Source of the DNA: Catenuloplanes niger
GTDB lineage: Bacteria > Actinomycetota > Actinomycetes > Mycobacteriales > Micromonosporaceae
Assembly: GCF_031458255.1 (NCBI RefSeq)
Contig: NZ_JAVDYC010000001.1
Location: forward strand, 6,953,001 to 7,017,000
Direction of reading: 5' to 3'
Length of the DNA stretch: 64,000 bases
Shown: one piece after another, positions 24,501-29,485 of the stretch
Position numbering within the stretch: the first letter of the stretch is position 1
Layout of the letters: every line of letters begins with the position of its first letter
Made by a program: the position numbers and the translations under genes
The notes under the pieces: model-generated
The model's database searches: none
Told to the model about the DNA's origin: nothing
What the model saw: the letters and a program-made list of their open reading frames with translations, nothing else

Positions 24501-27500
24501 GGGCTGGGTCGCCGAGGAGCACGACGGCACCGTCCACTTCGCACCGGACGGCCCCGCCCCGGTGGTCCAGGACGTGATCCTGGTCGGCCGGGACGGCGCG
24601 CCGCTCGATCGCCGGGTCCCGGTCTCGCTGCCGCACGGCACGGAGAACCCGCCGCCCGCGGTGCAGTCCATGATCGACAAGCTGGGCGGTGGCGCGGTCG
24701 GCTACCGCCGCCAGGTGCGGGACCTGCCGCCGCTGCCGGACCGCCGGCCTCGCAGCGTGTACGCGTTCACCGACCGGCCCGGCCAGCCCCGCAGCGAGCT
24801 GCTGCTGGGCGCGCCGGCCGCGTACACCACCGGCCTGCGCGACGCGTTCCAGCTGCGCGGCGCCGGCAACCAGTTCGTGCTCGCGCCGGTCGGGGTCGCG
24901 GTGCGCCGGCCGGCCGCGGCCGCACCGGCGGGCGCCGCGTTCCACCTGATCGTGCAGTCGGAGATCACCGACTTCGGCGCGGTCGCGGAGCTGGTCGCCG
25001 GCCTGCCCGCGTCCGTGCGTACCGGCCTGGTGGTGGAACTGCCCACGGGCCGCAGGTACACGCCGGCCGAGGTGCGCACGCTCGCCGACCACGTGCTGGT
25101 GCAGCCGTCCGGCGAGGACAGCTGGGCGCCGATCGAGGGCGACGCCGAGGTGCGCGTGCCGGTGGGCGCGCTCACCGAGACGGTGCCGGCCAGCCGGTTC
25201 GTGGTGCCGCGGACGGCGGACGGGACCGTGACGTTCGGTGCGACCGCGACCACGGTCGGGTTCCGGCCGCGCAAGTCGGACTGGAGCAGGAACCGGGCCA
25301 ACCAGGTCACCCCGCACGGCCTGCCGTTCCCGGACGGCCGCCGGTTCGCCCTGAGCGACGGCTGGGCCGTCGAGGAGCGCGACGGCACGGTCAACGTCGG
25401 CATCGCGGCGAACTGGCCCGAGCAGGAGGTCCTGGTCGACGCGGACGGCAACCCGGTCCGCGAGCGGGTGCGGGTGTCGCTGCCGTTCGGGCGGACCCCG
25501 CCGGCCGAGGTGCAGACGCTGGTCGACACGGTCCGCGGCGAGGCGGGTGCGGTCGCGTACCGGCGGCCGGTGAGCGACTTCCCGTCGCTGCCGGACCGCG
25601 CGGACGACAGCCTGTACGCGTTCACCGAGGAGCCGGCCGGCGCGTTCCTGACCGGTGCGCCGGCCGCGTACACCGCGGGTCTGCGCGACGGCTTCCAGCT
25701 GCGCGGCACCGGCGACCACTTCCTGCTGCGGCCGGCGTCCGGCGCGGTGCCGGACGGCGACCTGCTCCCGGCCCCGCCGGCGGGGACGGTCCGGTTGACC
25801 GTGAGCCGGGAGGGCTTCGACGCCGGCGCCGTCGCCGAGCTGATCGCCGGCCTGCCCGCGGACGTCCGCGGCCGCCTCCAGGTGCACGTGCAGGGGACGT
25901 GGACGATCGAGGAGCTGCGGTCGCATGCCGCCCGGTTCTTCCCGGACGACACCGGCGGTGCGAGCGTCGTCGTGGTCTCGGCCGGGCAGCTCGCGAAGCG
26001 CCCGCCGGCCGGCCCGTACACCGTGCCCCGGGACGAGCGGGGCCGGCCGACGTTCGGCGTCTTCGCCAGCACGTTCGAGATCCGGTCGCCGCGCACCGCC
26101 TGGGCCCGCGACACCGCCAACCACGTCCGGCCGTACGGGCTGCCCGTGCAGCCGGGGACCCGGCTGTTCGCGTTCGGTGACTGGGTCGGCCAGGAGGACG
26201 ACGGCACCCTGCACCTCGGCCCGGCCGGCACGTCACCGCTGCCCGCCGCCGGTCAGGCGCTGGCCGACTCGGCCGGCACGACGCCCGCCCGCCGGCCGCT
26301 GGTGTCGGTGCCGGACCCGGACCAGGTCGAGATGCCGGAGAGCGTGCGCGAGATCGTCCGGCTGATCGAGTCGAGCCGGGACGCCGTCTTCACCCGGTTC
26401 GAGGTCGCCCGCCGGGTGGCCGAGCCGGAGGTGACGTCCGCACCGACGCTGGAGCGCCTGACCAAGGGCCTGACCCCGGGGTACGACCTGCACCGCCTGG
26501 GCCGGCAACTGTTCCTGGCCCCGGCCGGCCAGCCGGTGCCGGTGGACGACGTGCGGCCGCCGACCGGCGACGCGTACCAGCTGGTGGTCACGGCGGAGCT
26601 GACCCGGCCCTGGGAGATCGCGAACCTGATCACCAAGCTGCCGCCCGCGATCCGGCAGAGCCTGGTCGTGGATCTGCCGAACGTCCGGAACTGGACGGCC
26701 GCGCAGGCGCAGAACCAGGCTGACCGTCTGCTGGTCGCGGACCTGACCGGCGGGAAGCCGACGCCGATCGACGGCGCGGCGATGCTGCGCCTGCCGGCCG
26801 GGGCGTTCCGCGAGGCGCCCGCGCTGAGCGAGACGCTCGTCCCGGTCGACCTGCACGGCGTGCCGGTGTTCGCCGCGGTCGCCTCGTCCGTCCAGGTCCG
26901 GGCCACCGGAAACCCGTCGGGTCGCGGCCGGCCGGTCCTGCCGTACGGCCTGCCGATGCGGCCCGGCACCCGGCAGCTCGACATCGGCGGCGGCTGGGTC
27001 GCGGAGGAGAGCGGCTGGACCGTCCACCTCGGACCGGCCCCGGCCGGATCGCCGCTGCCCGGTGCCGACTACGAGATCGTCGGCCGCGACGGTACGCCGC
27101 TCCCGGAGCCGCCGCTGGTCACGCTGCCGGACGGGCCGGAGGACCTGACCGAGATGGCGGTCGTGGCGGAACTGCTCGAGCGGATGGCGCGGAGCCTGGA
27201 CCGGGAGCGGCTGCCGGAGGGCGCGATCGGCTACCGGCGCCTGAAGAGCGCGGCCCCGGCCACCCCGCCGGCGGACGACTCCGACCGCCCCGACGACTCC
27301 GACCGCCCCGACGGCTCCGACCGTTCGGACGGTCCCGGCCGCCCCGACGGTTCGGACCGTCCCGACGACGGTTCGGACACCCGCTCGGAGTGGTCCACCT
27401 ACACCGGCAGCGGCTCCGGGTACGACGCCGACGGCAGCGGCGCGAACGGTTACGGCCACGAGCCCGGCCGGGACGGTGCCGGTTCCGACCGGTGGTCCGA

Positions 27501-28719
27501 CGCCGCGTCGCACACCTCGTGGTCGTCCGGCCACGGCGACTCGCCCGAGATGCCACCGTACGAGCGGGCCGGTGCGCCCGCGGAGACGCCCGCGCCGCCG
27601 GTGCGGCCCGCGGCCGCGGCCGGCCGGGAACCGCGCCTGCCGCGCGGCGTCCGGCCGGACCGGGGCGTCATCGTCATCGGCGGCCCGGTCGACGAACGGT
27701 TCCTGCACCGGATCCGGTCCGAGCACGGCGCACTCACCACCGGGGGCCGCGAGGTCCCGCTGATCGTGGTCGGGCCCGGCGACCCCGCGGTGGTCGAGCG
27801 CCGCCTCGGCGACGTCCTCGAGGCCTGGTTCGAGCTCGGCGTACGCCCGGTCGTGGTGCTCGACGACCGGGTCGGCCCGGCGCCGTTCCGGTCGCTGTTC
27901 GCCACCTTCCGGGTCCCGGTGATGCAGCGCAGCGCGTCGTCCGGTGGCGGCCTGGACAACCTCAGCCGCAGCTGGGACGTCCAGCTGCCCGGCGAGACGC
28001 CGCGGACGGTCAGCGCGGCCGACGCGCGCACCGCGCTGACCCGCGCGGCCGACGAGCCGGTCACCGGCGGCTACGGCGACGTGCTCTCCGACGAGCTGCA
28101 CCGCTGGCTCGGCGCGGGCGGCTGGGCGCTGAAGCGGGAGCTGTTCACCGCGCACCGGGACACGCTGGCCGGCCCGGCGACCCGCGAGGCGATCGAGCGG
28201 ATCCTCGGCCGTCGCCCGGCCCGCGACATCGCGGCCGGCCACGGCCCGGTCAAGGAGCTGCCGGCCCCGCTCGTCCGCGGCGACCAGGTCGGCGACCAGG
28301 CGCTCTCGGCGCACCGGGCGATCCTGGAGATGGCCGCGGTGGACCGGGCGGACACCGCGTTCGACTACCTCACGGAGACCGACCCGATCCGCCGGTCCGA
28401 GCTGCTGATCACACCCGTGATCGACGGCACGGTGCCGCTCGCCACGCTGGCCGGCCTGGCCAACGGCGCGAACGACGACGTCACGCACGGCGCGAACGCG
28501 GCGGTGATGGAGGCGCTCCGGCTGACGCTCGAGGCGCTGCCCGGGACCGGTGTGCCGGCGGCGGCGCAGGAGCTGATCCGCAACAACCGGATGTACTTCG
28601 CCGAGCGGACCGACCGGGTCAACTGGGTCCGTCAGGTGGGCCGGGTGTCCGCGGCGAAGCCGGACCGCGCGGCCGAACTGGCCACGTTCGCCCAGCTGGT
28701 GCTGACGTGTATGGACTGA
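6526..28719 (+). CDS. Giant (7,397-residue) WXG-headed repeat protein, candidate T7SS cargo
   Basis: The start is the GTG at 6526, with GGGAGG seven bases upstream; the frame extends further 5' but only through the divergent promoter region. Residues 1-125 look like a WXG100-type hairpin with WTG at 78-80, as at the N-terminus of CpnT-like and other T7SS polymorphic effectors. Hydrophobic helices follow (about 131-225). A Ser/Pro/Thr-rich disordered stretch (about 300-990) contains 25-residue repeats. The rest is built of four repeat families: three units of about 570 residues (2048-3732), three units of about 350 residues (between 3751 and 5429), four units of 96 residues (4116-4491) and five units of about 280 residues (5539-6912). 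An acidic Asp/Ser/Arg/Pro linker and an alpha/beta-looking then helical end (7039-7397) close the chain. No toxin active site is recognisable. Secretion by the adjacent ESX system is inferred from the WXG head and the context. The frame shows no internal stop and no compositional break. Confidence 0.88.
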   Translation: MADEGAIHPDPANIEALAKQWRLFGDQIGALTDTVNRIIGADFPSYDEFNEHTPVGEDKYNYVSQNEIPVFPHVGVTWTGDTFKQVNRTGEIIIVRIMRIRQACYEMATSLDEVAAELRAALKKKEGQELLDLIMTILTGVGMALMLLMLPLMAITLPARLAMLFAGLGRVLSVVGELVANILSKIPFISQNVAQYIGVFVNGAFWAAAVDLGIQAAVTQTHGMPFQPDPVGTTFNILLGGALELAFFKIFKPVGGLGGGKIGSSFDSGVLGPDKIANNTTDINNMIYNAGNLPGAGTLNKAGTFEAPPTGSSAPTAVPNNGNPIAGVSRVDLNGINTRPGVDITAPPPKFTGEISASSTDGAIAPVGVNTPPPSTRRPSVDTVRTGNSSFSDTSLTSRPPTSPSRVELGNTNISGTNLEPQPRITTNGPDQTAPPRIGGQSFDATPTSRPPTIEASNSANTNNLTVPNNIGSTGGPPSRIETGDIAQRQPQLGELAVGGNGQVPPPRAPQAGGDQIPGGVQAPGPLQGRAPVETPGDVVSRPPSSASSPVDTPGLHPNANSPGNTTRVPASGNLPDSSALPPGQQIAGPGNPVNNPADVINGTSPALDASRGRPTGVPDTPSSSRSSSPDAVRSPESFRSLPEPPRQGAVGGEPVQRPDVVRNPPVESSRPGSVPGGEPVQRPDALRNPPVESSRPGSAVGGESFQRLDAIRNPPPESRPGAVGGGEPVQRLDALRNPPVESSRPGTPVGGESLRQPDAFRNPPGESSRPGSIGGDSSLSSLPPGRKAPAGADPSLADAGALQRRPPAESIESSRPVTDQSALSSPPMQPVERLPASAGAGGDGAPVQRTPAPPTRPAASSSAPEPQRTLPGAETLSVRDVSPPGSRAGESDGASSVGGRTSDLSETPSISRSARSGRDTVDPSIDRRLEASSLDSSVGGRGSDAFPPSRPDTPVSSRPGTPETPATSRPGTPDGDTPTTRRSVLGSTVEEIAASARAIANGEPIPGPKPARGIAGNTPEEIAQSARSFVRDEHATTVKAQQNGAEKGSWRLSEAGLRRVEADVTRDAQLASGRPADGLVDPMRTVEANVGRQLRTEANFERTHFLTGRTADRAVDAYLQRNPGLEHSRTAIRATVAEELRVSVKNAGPDASSKHLETIRRQWESSLPTRISEIGNLAKSSGTFDSIVARAGGDGPPSNSEIVRSSYEDGVRADLADWRRSAGGESPMSRGELSQRLDARGASAENDLRSAAATDRAVAQETAWARGRQVTGPDDEPISPSAMSRAVGDHADDVRIAHASARGDEGSFRTRVNELRDGFEARVRHEHAVESQFRQQVEPQLRTELDALAAGGASPGRVARIHGEEFNAFRAASGRAGDDGPQAVPPASRADRGEGTGSYGRQLDSYLRTDVDGRVRSGADVPDSVRGAEHGKLRDTAARLHEGTWLETGPYARSADVHATTTQKLSAADGGRAAAALEKAGAINGVARRAQAADQHHFAASAAELKLTNAETTAIRTETTARLDKDFAEIWGGDPRRINRPAETTEGRHHQWQQRLDAAEAAFAERAYLARHDRLGGDFGDLKLRAPGADAPKPQKAPRNAQEVAARLEAAKNDIRADARNRARFEQELRLRGNDADTAFGRGYREWADANPELAARLRPEDMASIRSDWDAHVQTLRADVWGRRGEGVMSPAEAGTVFNKAAGEFKSRFTQAAANPRPAEPDTPMPRDWPGDEASWRALQRIPDPTARDAAAKVFRETSAQYAGERGPDKRVLGREYFDQAGVEFFRTVRTVNETPPAATPETATAGKGSGKGSGKGADAGKPKTVKELLVEAHGRLHDDLSLSQVADHSFHRAFDAAMSPQQSKLVKRSLAHEAEMPKLDPAQLARVEKAWHGSLRQVRAELWDSAGAGTFARRHIDPQPQGRTWSKQLDALAGDLRLRIKAEPRFSTLPAAAADEFVKIMGTRTDPVHPSLSPGAYDGLADRFRSEWVSAHRETIGSRDFENQAWLAQERAQGDGFGTRLDALGEQAAVTVPPGTAVKPGTAGHLVPGDPTPTGRPDVAPQDFPGLAHAEPGALPGQSTGTARPLPDPRTMTPAEAAAFDAKVQALGQKLQPQLATARNAEGLRGDPGRNFENVLESSRTTARAADAQGDSRFRFVHDLPESERPAWRGRYEQEHNQAFEDTFGPLVRDGATVDTPAWNRAVETWQQRSADLQAKLKLDVFQHLEIARHRPMVQRAVDEARANGVTDADIALGVRAFTHDVQMSTDTLIGQHSGDRAFAPGNRGAWDDMDAALGSRLRDYLQRAPEVAGRMRSLLDTRVDGQLGAWNAKLGADALPAGQVAKQAGDVRASIADDVRTRVVESMLRQREGFGSANGTRSVGDDMDSVVGQVVTERMRPYADAYNGPAARRQLDFMEYRDARVGSLLDDLAETVRQPGVRLDTAGVTRLSAEIRGRMADVDQALRPGLEQSRYSPDAVRSATERVDAEAQAILDEMPSRIRFEERLTDLQRTADFGYGELLGADGPRANRALSQEYGREFFTAADDVLGMQAAGLRAPLPERTIADLADTVRAPDRTDPRFLQESAGDLVPVGTSPLGRDAAHLTPEDFPGLAHPEPDLTVPGTGKAQPLPHRDASAPSAERIAEFQTKVVQLSEAFQGRIGTAKNIEALRAKPGEVFDEVLGTGRTQAEAIFGRNDAPAEPAAPASVHDRLKATAPELFGEPRGRAAGDAPAAQGQRFKFLHDLPQSEQSAWRSRFTEEYNTAFEDSFAPVLRDGAAVDSVTWRSAVDTWNRVSADLKTQLRLDAFHRNEIGRHRDAVDRAVRDARANGVGDADIALGVRAFTRDVQMTADSVVAGRFTGRDSFGRGDAFDPAHRGAWDAADTGLHGRLREYLQRAPELAGEVRGRIDRGMSGQLGRWNDKLGDAAMTPAQVARQHVEMRTSIADQVDTRIVESVLKRRDALGSDDGIRAIRQDLDVSVDRIVTERLRQFGEAYNSTAPRRQLDVEEHRDTLIGSLQDDLLATVRQPGVRLGPADVARLGAEFRGRLADLGEASRPGLQRDGWSPESVQAVKDRLTAEAAAIRNEMPARVRFEERLADSTRTAGDWYGDLLGPDGPRANRALSQEFGRAWFTHFDEAFGGQHAGLRGPLPDRTVTGLADGVRAADLDAVFLRQTLDDMVPVGTARLGRDAPHLVPDDFPGMRKPAGDAPAETVTAPEPGKPKGTAYPMPRQRLDTTERLLEFGDRTDALAVSFRSRIETAKAIEAHRGDADSEFDSVLNDARPRSADLSGARGTSTDQSGLDALFGTEQSRFRFLHDLPAAEQTAWRNRFSEQYHAKFEESFGPVLRQDAGVDSVAWQNAQANWNRSLAELRAELRYDAFHRNEIGRHRTAVVREVHLAKQRGLSDTDIELGVRAFTRDVQITGNDLVATHRGDAFSPANRSAWDAADAGLRQRLSEYLKAAPDLSQNLNLTVRRQTNVETSRWSQRTGESVLPGDRAMDMARNLRSSMTGDLNTRLVESMLHHRGRLGTADGLRAARTDLGADAGRLVSERLKVAGDAYTGPSPRRQLELERHRDDLVESLIDDLVLTSRQAGVRVDPAGISRMAAEIHDRISVLHNDLRPGLSRDGYSARSVEAATDRLRAEVLTIRREMPSRVRMEELLNDSLSQAGRRFSDLLGRGGPIANRTLANEYGAEWFSHFDQVYGGRNARLSAPLPDRTVADFAGRLHDSAVDARMRFRGAPETISRADVRAALESRLTGLDPSDGPAAQAVRRSVLDDFDARFPEGADIRTGERAVWDLTHGDAELRGMFDAATRRETFSAGLRGRVDAQLDGLMADRVWTDGTQAVAASWRSDFHAMVRQEFDAEFPADGGARGTSGGRFDADAADRWVTSLRDLADSWYTVKLAGRRAGEVIDGAVPDPAVAAHVKSRLNDALSSRLTFDQARELPRLGRPDRDGRVLTELFDDLDTTVGSWLRGAPNRGAAGPDAAAALARSLREDVTVPIPRKPGVDAEVAVWEARWEREAAPIPGGEHAPEVLKARAARVRDAVLDDLRGRLTDGGRFDRAGWEASFNAGLGVHRRQMEAPVPVRTTDDAGDVATGIGAEMRRAQELVEFDVRWEVAVAPILDRFGSTGTARTAAQELADTYHGRMKVDLDTRLRGDEGEFDRGAWDRTVAGGIKSFDTRVGDVVSRRLVETDVGNAMFRVEELFRFDARWDATAGPVLDRYGASGPERTAAAKFADSTRGTLKADLDARLRDTTTFDREVWDATFTRAAETFRRDVQTVVDREVISGEVGAAMFRAEELVRFDARWQAEVAPVLDRYGTSGAARNAAADLAGAYHARMKADLDARLRGEGAGFDRTAWDGAVAGGVRSFKDNVGGAVDRAVYDDIGNAMFRVTELTEFDARWAAATAPVLDRYGPSGPARNAAAELAESTRNRLKVDLDTRLRGDHGDFDRASWDAAFGAGVDSFTKNVDGAVSRAAQGTGTPPAAPRTAGPDTTVLDPASRPTTSTSRPTAPPRATEVEAPAPTRLEPLRAEPFTRTPDDDGRAPQPGHHDVGTLTLEPPARPSGSRTLEQLEFAAARGNARRDLQAKLDAHTPADLRGTDTARAVHQDVLAEFDHRFPPGGRFDVTERISYELGDALHGADVLGARFTAATERARFAETLPDRVDRHVDAVLAGRAWTDETRAAAEPLRAEFRTVVETEFDRVFPADGSVRGQFDRRFDRPAARAWADALRVTADNWFTIRITQLRAEQIVDDTVPDATLAAHVRTRLAEDLSPEAVFTRAGELPSLGAAEQIRLLGGPGGLPARVTGWLADGTPGGIADPDLVRTLTERLRRDAVVPVPAGTGRAADRDGYADRWEEAVNPILDRYDAGPEFDAARRAAEELRQRVMTDLDERLTGRSTASRDVFEGMFAGTLATLDERLAAAAANPAPTIPADPTPDAPTGTASAGSTPAGTPGSTTAGTTDATPAGPAPGTTTPRTPTSVTPAPAGMSPAEQVRLRTEYLIAWNEAVRPVLDGYAPGGPERTFAGTRRATVLSFLNTRLKAGGEFDRAAWDTIFDANVAALPRMLREVTVREQERAALATRVLDAAPPEIRDGGAAHAVRDAALAEFDRMYPVGHRPGRTDRLTFEVHHADAHLTAMHQAAADRERFAATLPDRLDQHLDAVLADRAGTDGTPAAESLRTTFRAMVLDEFTRAFPPHGTAADTPDGLFTTAAGTRWAYDLRQAAENWLTVELTRRRAAQLIDETVTDTALAGRLRSRLDQAMAPLLDLGRVRRLAPLGAEEQATLLTTTLVDLDGRVRAWMRGPDRTATVDADLLGALTLRLRDDIAVPVPADTGRAAERARYGARWDDSARPILAAHPDNEAVLLVAGVLRTAMDEDLAKRLETGDYDRAAFDEAFDTRIEVLERMVAAAADGTVVPIARTPDAAPPAAPGTAAPGTDPASDFRVTTDLDPDMGSAPAFLPGDPPAETPSGTPVATSESTPEIDAYPAARNTAAGAPAAVPGRPAGRTRPSRPVAPVHRLRTVGDRSFLSPAGQPELTAGHLPTPAQRRHHLTLAPGAATTAVLTAGIAELPEDDRQSMTVDLPADRVYSVPEVRTLADNGLTQPGPDGRPATIHGDVVLRVPAGQLSGRPAASPYVTPLDADGNPVFGASAVLYEFRARSNTWAAANPVTPYGLPVAPHSRRFDAGGGWVAEESEGTVHFGRAADGSPVSPDVVLVDARGVPVHERVAASLPRDTELPAVVQDLVDRVTAGGGAVAHRRPAGEFPSLPDRRPGRMYAFTERPGTPVSEFLTGAPAEFTAGLRSGWDLRSSGTRLYLTPARNTGVDALLPPPSGGRRNVVVAEDGFDPAVVAELVDGLAGQTGGGLVVDLPAGTYSAARVQEIANRVLRQRFVQDATIPLEGDVTVRVAAGDLEDRPPASPFVIPRDADGNPTFGATAVTFEFRTSESGWSRDRANRITPHDLEPQPRSRRFPVGEGWVAEEHDGTVHFAPDGPAPVVQDVILVGRDGAPLDRRVPVSLPHGTENPPPAVQSMIDKLGGGAVGYRRQVRDLPPLPDRRPRSVYAFTDRPGQPRSELLLGAPAAYTTGLRDAFQLRGAGNQFVLAPVGVAVRRPAAAAPAGAAFHLIVQSEITDFGAVAELVAGLPASVRTGLVVELPTGRRYTPAEVRTLADHVLVQPSGEDSWAPIEGDAEVRVPVGALTETVPASRFVVPRTADGTVTFGATATTVGFRPRKSDWSRNRANQVTPHGLPFPDGRRFALSDGWAVEERDGTVNVGIAANWPEQEVLVDADGNPVRERVRVSLPFGRTPPAEVQTLVDTVRGEAGAVAYRRPVSDFPSLPDRADDSLYAFTEEPAGAFLTGAPAAYTAGLRDGFQLRGTGDHFLLRPASGAVPDGDLLPAPPAGTVRLTVSREGFDAGAVAELIAGLPADVRGRLQVHVQGTWTIEELRSHAARFFPDDTGGASVVVVSAGQLAKRPPAGPYTVPRDERGRPTFGVFASTFEIRSPRTAWARDTANHVRPYGLPVQPGTRLFAFGDWVGQEDDGTLHLGPAGTSPLPAAGQALADSAGTTPARRPLVSVPDPDQVEMPESVREIVRLIESSRDAVFTRFEVARRVAEPEVTSAPTLERLTKGLTPGYDLHRLGRQLFLAPAGQPVPVDDVRPPTGDAYQLVVTAELTRPWEIANLITKLPPAIRQSLVVDLPNVRNWTAAQAQNQADRLLVADLTGGKPTPIDGAAMLRLPAGAFREAPALSETLVPVDLHGVPVFAAVASSVQVRATGNPSGRGRPVLPYGLPMRPGTRQLDIGGGWVAEESGWTVHLGPAPAGSPLPGADYEIVGRDGTPLPEPPLVTLPDGPEDLTEMAVVAELLERMARSLDRERLPEGAIGYRRLKSAAPATPPADDSDRPDDSDRPDGSDRSDGPGRPDGSDRPDDGSDTRSEWSTYTGSGSGYDADGSGANGYGHEPGRDGAGSDRWSDAASHTSWSSGHGDSPEMPPYERAGAPAETPAPPVRPAAAAGREPRLPRGVRPDRGVIVIGGPVDERFLHRIRSEHGALTTGGREVPLIVVGPGDPAVVERRLGDVLEAWFELGVRPVVVLDDRVGPAPFRSLFATFRVPVMQRSASSGGGLDNLSRSWDVQLPGETPRTVSAADARTALTRAADEPVTGGYGDVLSDELHRWLGAGGWALKRELFTAHRDTLAGPATREAIERILGRRPARDIAAGHGPVKELPAPLVRGDQVGDQALSAHRAILEMAAVDRADTAFDYLTETDPIRRSELLITPVIDGTVPLATLAGLANGANDDVTHGANAAVMEALRLTLEALPGTGVPAAAQELIRNNRMYFAERTDRVNWVRQVGRVSAAKPDRAAELATFAQLVLTCMD
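8470..8860 (+). repeat. 25-residue tandem repeats in disordered region of giant protein
   Basis: Six imperfect units of 72-75 bp encode variants of a GGEPVQRPDALRNPPVESSR-type unit within the Pro/Ser-rich region (about residues 650-780). They probably form a flexible spacer or wall-spanning stalk. Confidence 0.85.
12667..17720 (+). repeat. Three ~550-590-residue tandem units in giant protein
   Basis: Each unit opens with a DDFPG-type linker. It then carries a RFRFLHDLP-type motif (12991, 14743, 16465), a conserved GVRAFTRDVQ stretch, and ends near LPDRTV. The motif spacing is 1,752 and 1,722 bp. The units are mainly predicted helix, with diverged sequence and variable linkers, so the duplications are old rather than assembly artefacts. 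Confidence 0.85.
17776..22810 (+). repeat. Three dispersed ~350-residue units in giant protein
   Basis: The copies lie at about 17776-18800, 20281-21340 and 21787-22810. They share an alternating pattern of DRVDRHLDAVLA-like, EFDRVFP-like and VPVPADTGRAA-like motifs. The first two copies flank the 96-residue repeat block, which suggests nested duplication. Confidence 0.75.
18871..19995 (+). repeat. Four tandem 96-97-residue repeats in giant protein
   Basis: Units begin at 18871, 19162, 19450 and 19738 (291, 288 and 288 bp apart). Each carries the pattern FDARW, then APVLDRYG, then LDTRLRG and FDRxxWD. They are likely helical bundles. These are the most regular long repeats in the gene. Confidence 0.88.
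23140..27260 (+). repeat. Five ~260-290-residue repeats in giant protein
   Basis: The copies are marked by LVVDLP-type beta segments followed by GWVAEE/GTVHFG and YAFTERPG motifs. The marker positions are near 23220, 24085, 24937, 25790 and 26572, so the spacing is about 780-860 bp. The alternating short strands and glycine turns suggest beta-rich domains, unlike the helical repeats upstream. Confidence 0.82.
27274..27378 (+). repeat. Asp/Ser/Arg/Pro low-complexity linker repeats
   Basis: Short iterations of a DSDRPD-type hexapeptide form a charged linker between the beta-rich repeats and the C-terminal domain of the giant protein. Confidence 0.85.
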
Positions 28720-28751
28720 CCGGTGTGCCCGGCCACGGCCGGGCACACCGG
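28720..28751. terminator. Bidirectional hairpin terminator
   Basis: A perfect 15-bp inverted repeat (28720-28734 against 28737-28751) with a two-base spacer directly follows the stop of the giant gene. It sits seven bases from the stop of the convergent YbaB-like gene and serves both. Confidence 0.88.
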
Positions 28752-28757
28752 TGCCGG

Positions 28758-29108
28758 TCACATCTTGCGCAGCCGGTCCAGGCCCGCGTTTCCCAGCCCG
28801 GTCAGGTGGCTGATCGTGTCGGAGACCGGGCGCATGTGCTCCTCGGCCAGCTGATGCATCGACGAGCTCGCGTTGGTGAACGCCTCGGCCACCAGGTTCT
28901 CCAGCAGGTCCCGCTTCGACGGGTCCAGCAGGCTCGGGTCGATCGACACGCCCAGCACCCGGCCGTGCGCGCCGAGCGAGACGCTGACCAGGCCGTCACC
29001 GGCGGCCTCGGTCACCGACGCGGACTCCAGGCGCGACTGCATCTGCGCGACATGATCCTGCATCGCGCGGGCCTGGGCGGCGAACTGCTCCAGGTTGAAG
29101 GACACCAT
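28758..29108 (-). CDS. YbaB/EbfC-family (EspL-like) protein
   Basis: This 116-residue protein has the YbaB/EbfC layout: an amphipathic N-terminal helix (LEQFAAQARAMQDHVAQM), a short beta region with VSVSLGAHGRVLGVSIDP, then a C-terminal helix. The ATG at 29108 has AGGAG about eight bases upstream. YbaB proteins are nucleoid-associated dimers, but a family member (EspL) also occurs in mycobacterial ESX-1 loci, where it acts as a secretion-associated cytosolic factor. The setting here favours an EspL-like role. A TGAACC-N16-CGTA promoter lies 50 bp upstream of the start. Which role applies cannot be decided from sequence. Confidence 0.85.
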   Translation of the reverse strand: MVSFNLEQFAAQARAMQDHVAQMQSRLESASVTEAAGDGLVSVSLGAHGRVLGVSIDPSLLDPSKRDLLENLVAEAFTNASSSMHQLAEEHMRPVSDTISHLTGLGNAGLDRLRKM

Positions 29109-29158
29109 GCTGCGACTCCTGTCGTTGCGGTACCGGCTCGTCACCGGCTCGGCCCTTC

Positions 29159-29184
29159 TACGAGTCCGTGCCGGACCTGGTTCA
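29159..29184 (-). promoter_or_regulatory. Predicted ECF-type promoter for the YbaB-like gene
   Basis: On the minus strand TGAACC (29184-29179) is followed by exactly 16 bases and then CGTA (29162-29159), 50 bp upstream of the start codon. It matches the shared motif of this locus with one change in the -10 element. Confidence 0.55.
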
Positions 29185-29396
29185 GACCGGATGCCGCGGG
29201 GACACCCGAACAAGGGCGGTGACGGCGTCCGGACGGTCCTGCTTGACTGGGCCGACCACCCGCCTGCGCCGTCCGCCGTCCACGGCGACCCGGCGCGGGT
29301 GGCACCGCCCCGAGACCCCCGCCCGGACCGTCCCTCGGTTCCGTGACACCACCCGGTGCGACGGCCCCGGAGCCGATCCCGCGTGCGGGACCGGCA

Positions 29397-29422
29397 TGAA
29401 CCGGCTCCGCCGCCGGGCTGTC
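29397..29422 (+). promoter_or_regulatory. Predicted ECF-type promoter for the LysM-like/TM protein
   Basis: TGAACC (29397-29402), 16 bases, then TGTC (29419-29422), 63 bp upstream of the ATG at 29486. Confidence 0.6.
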
Positions 29423-29485
29423 ACGGACCGAAACGGGGCCGGGCGGGCCCCGGGCGGGCGGTGGCGGATTCCCGGGAGGTTCAAC

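Larger units (their letters stand above)
29109..29485. promoter_or_regulatory. 377-bp divergent intergenic region with two sigma-type promoters
   Basis: No convincing gene is present. It holds back-to-back copies of the TGAACC-N16 promoter described at 29159-29184 (minus) and 29397-29422 (plus), and the GGGAGG ribosome site (29474-29479) of the plus-strand gene. Confidence 0.6.

Noticed and set aside
22318..26214. A 1,298-codon minus-strand frame opposite the beta-rich repeats
   Set aside because: Same antisense artefact; it only mirrors the repeat periodicity of the plus-strand gene.
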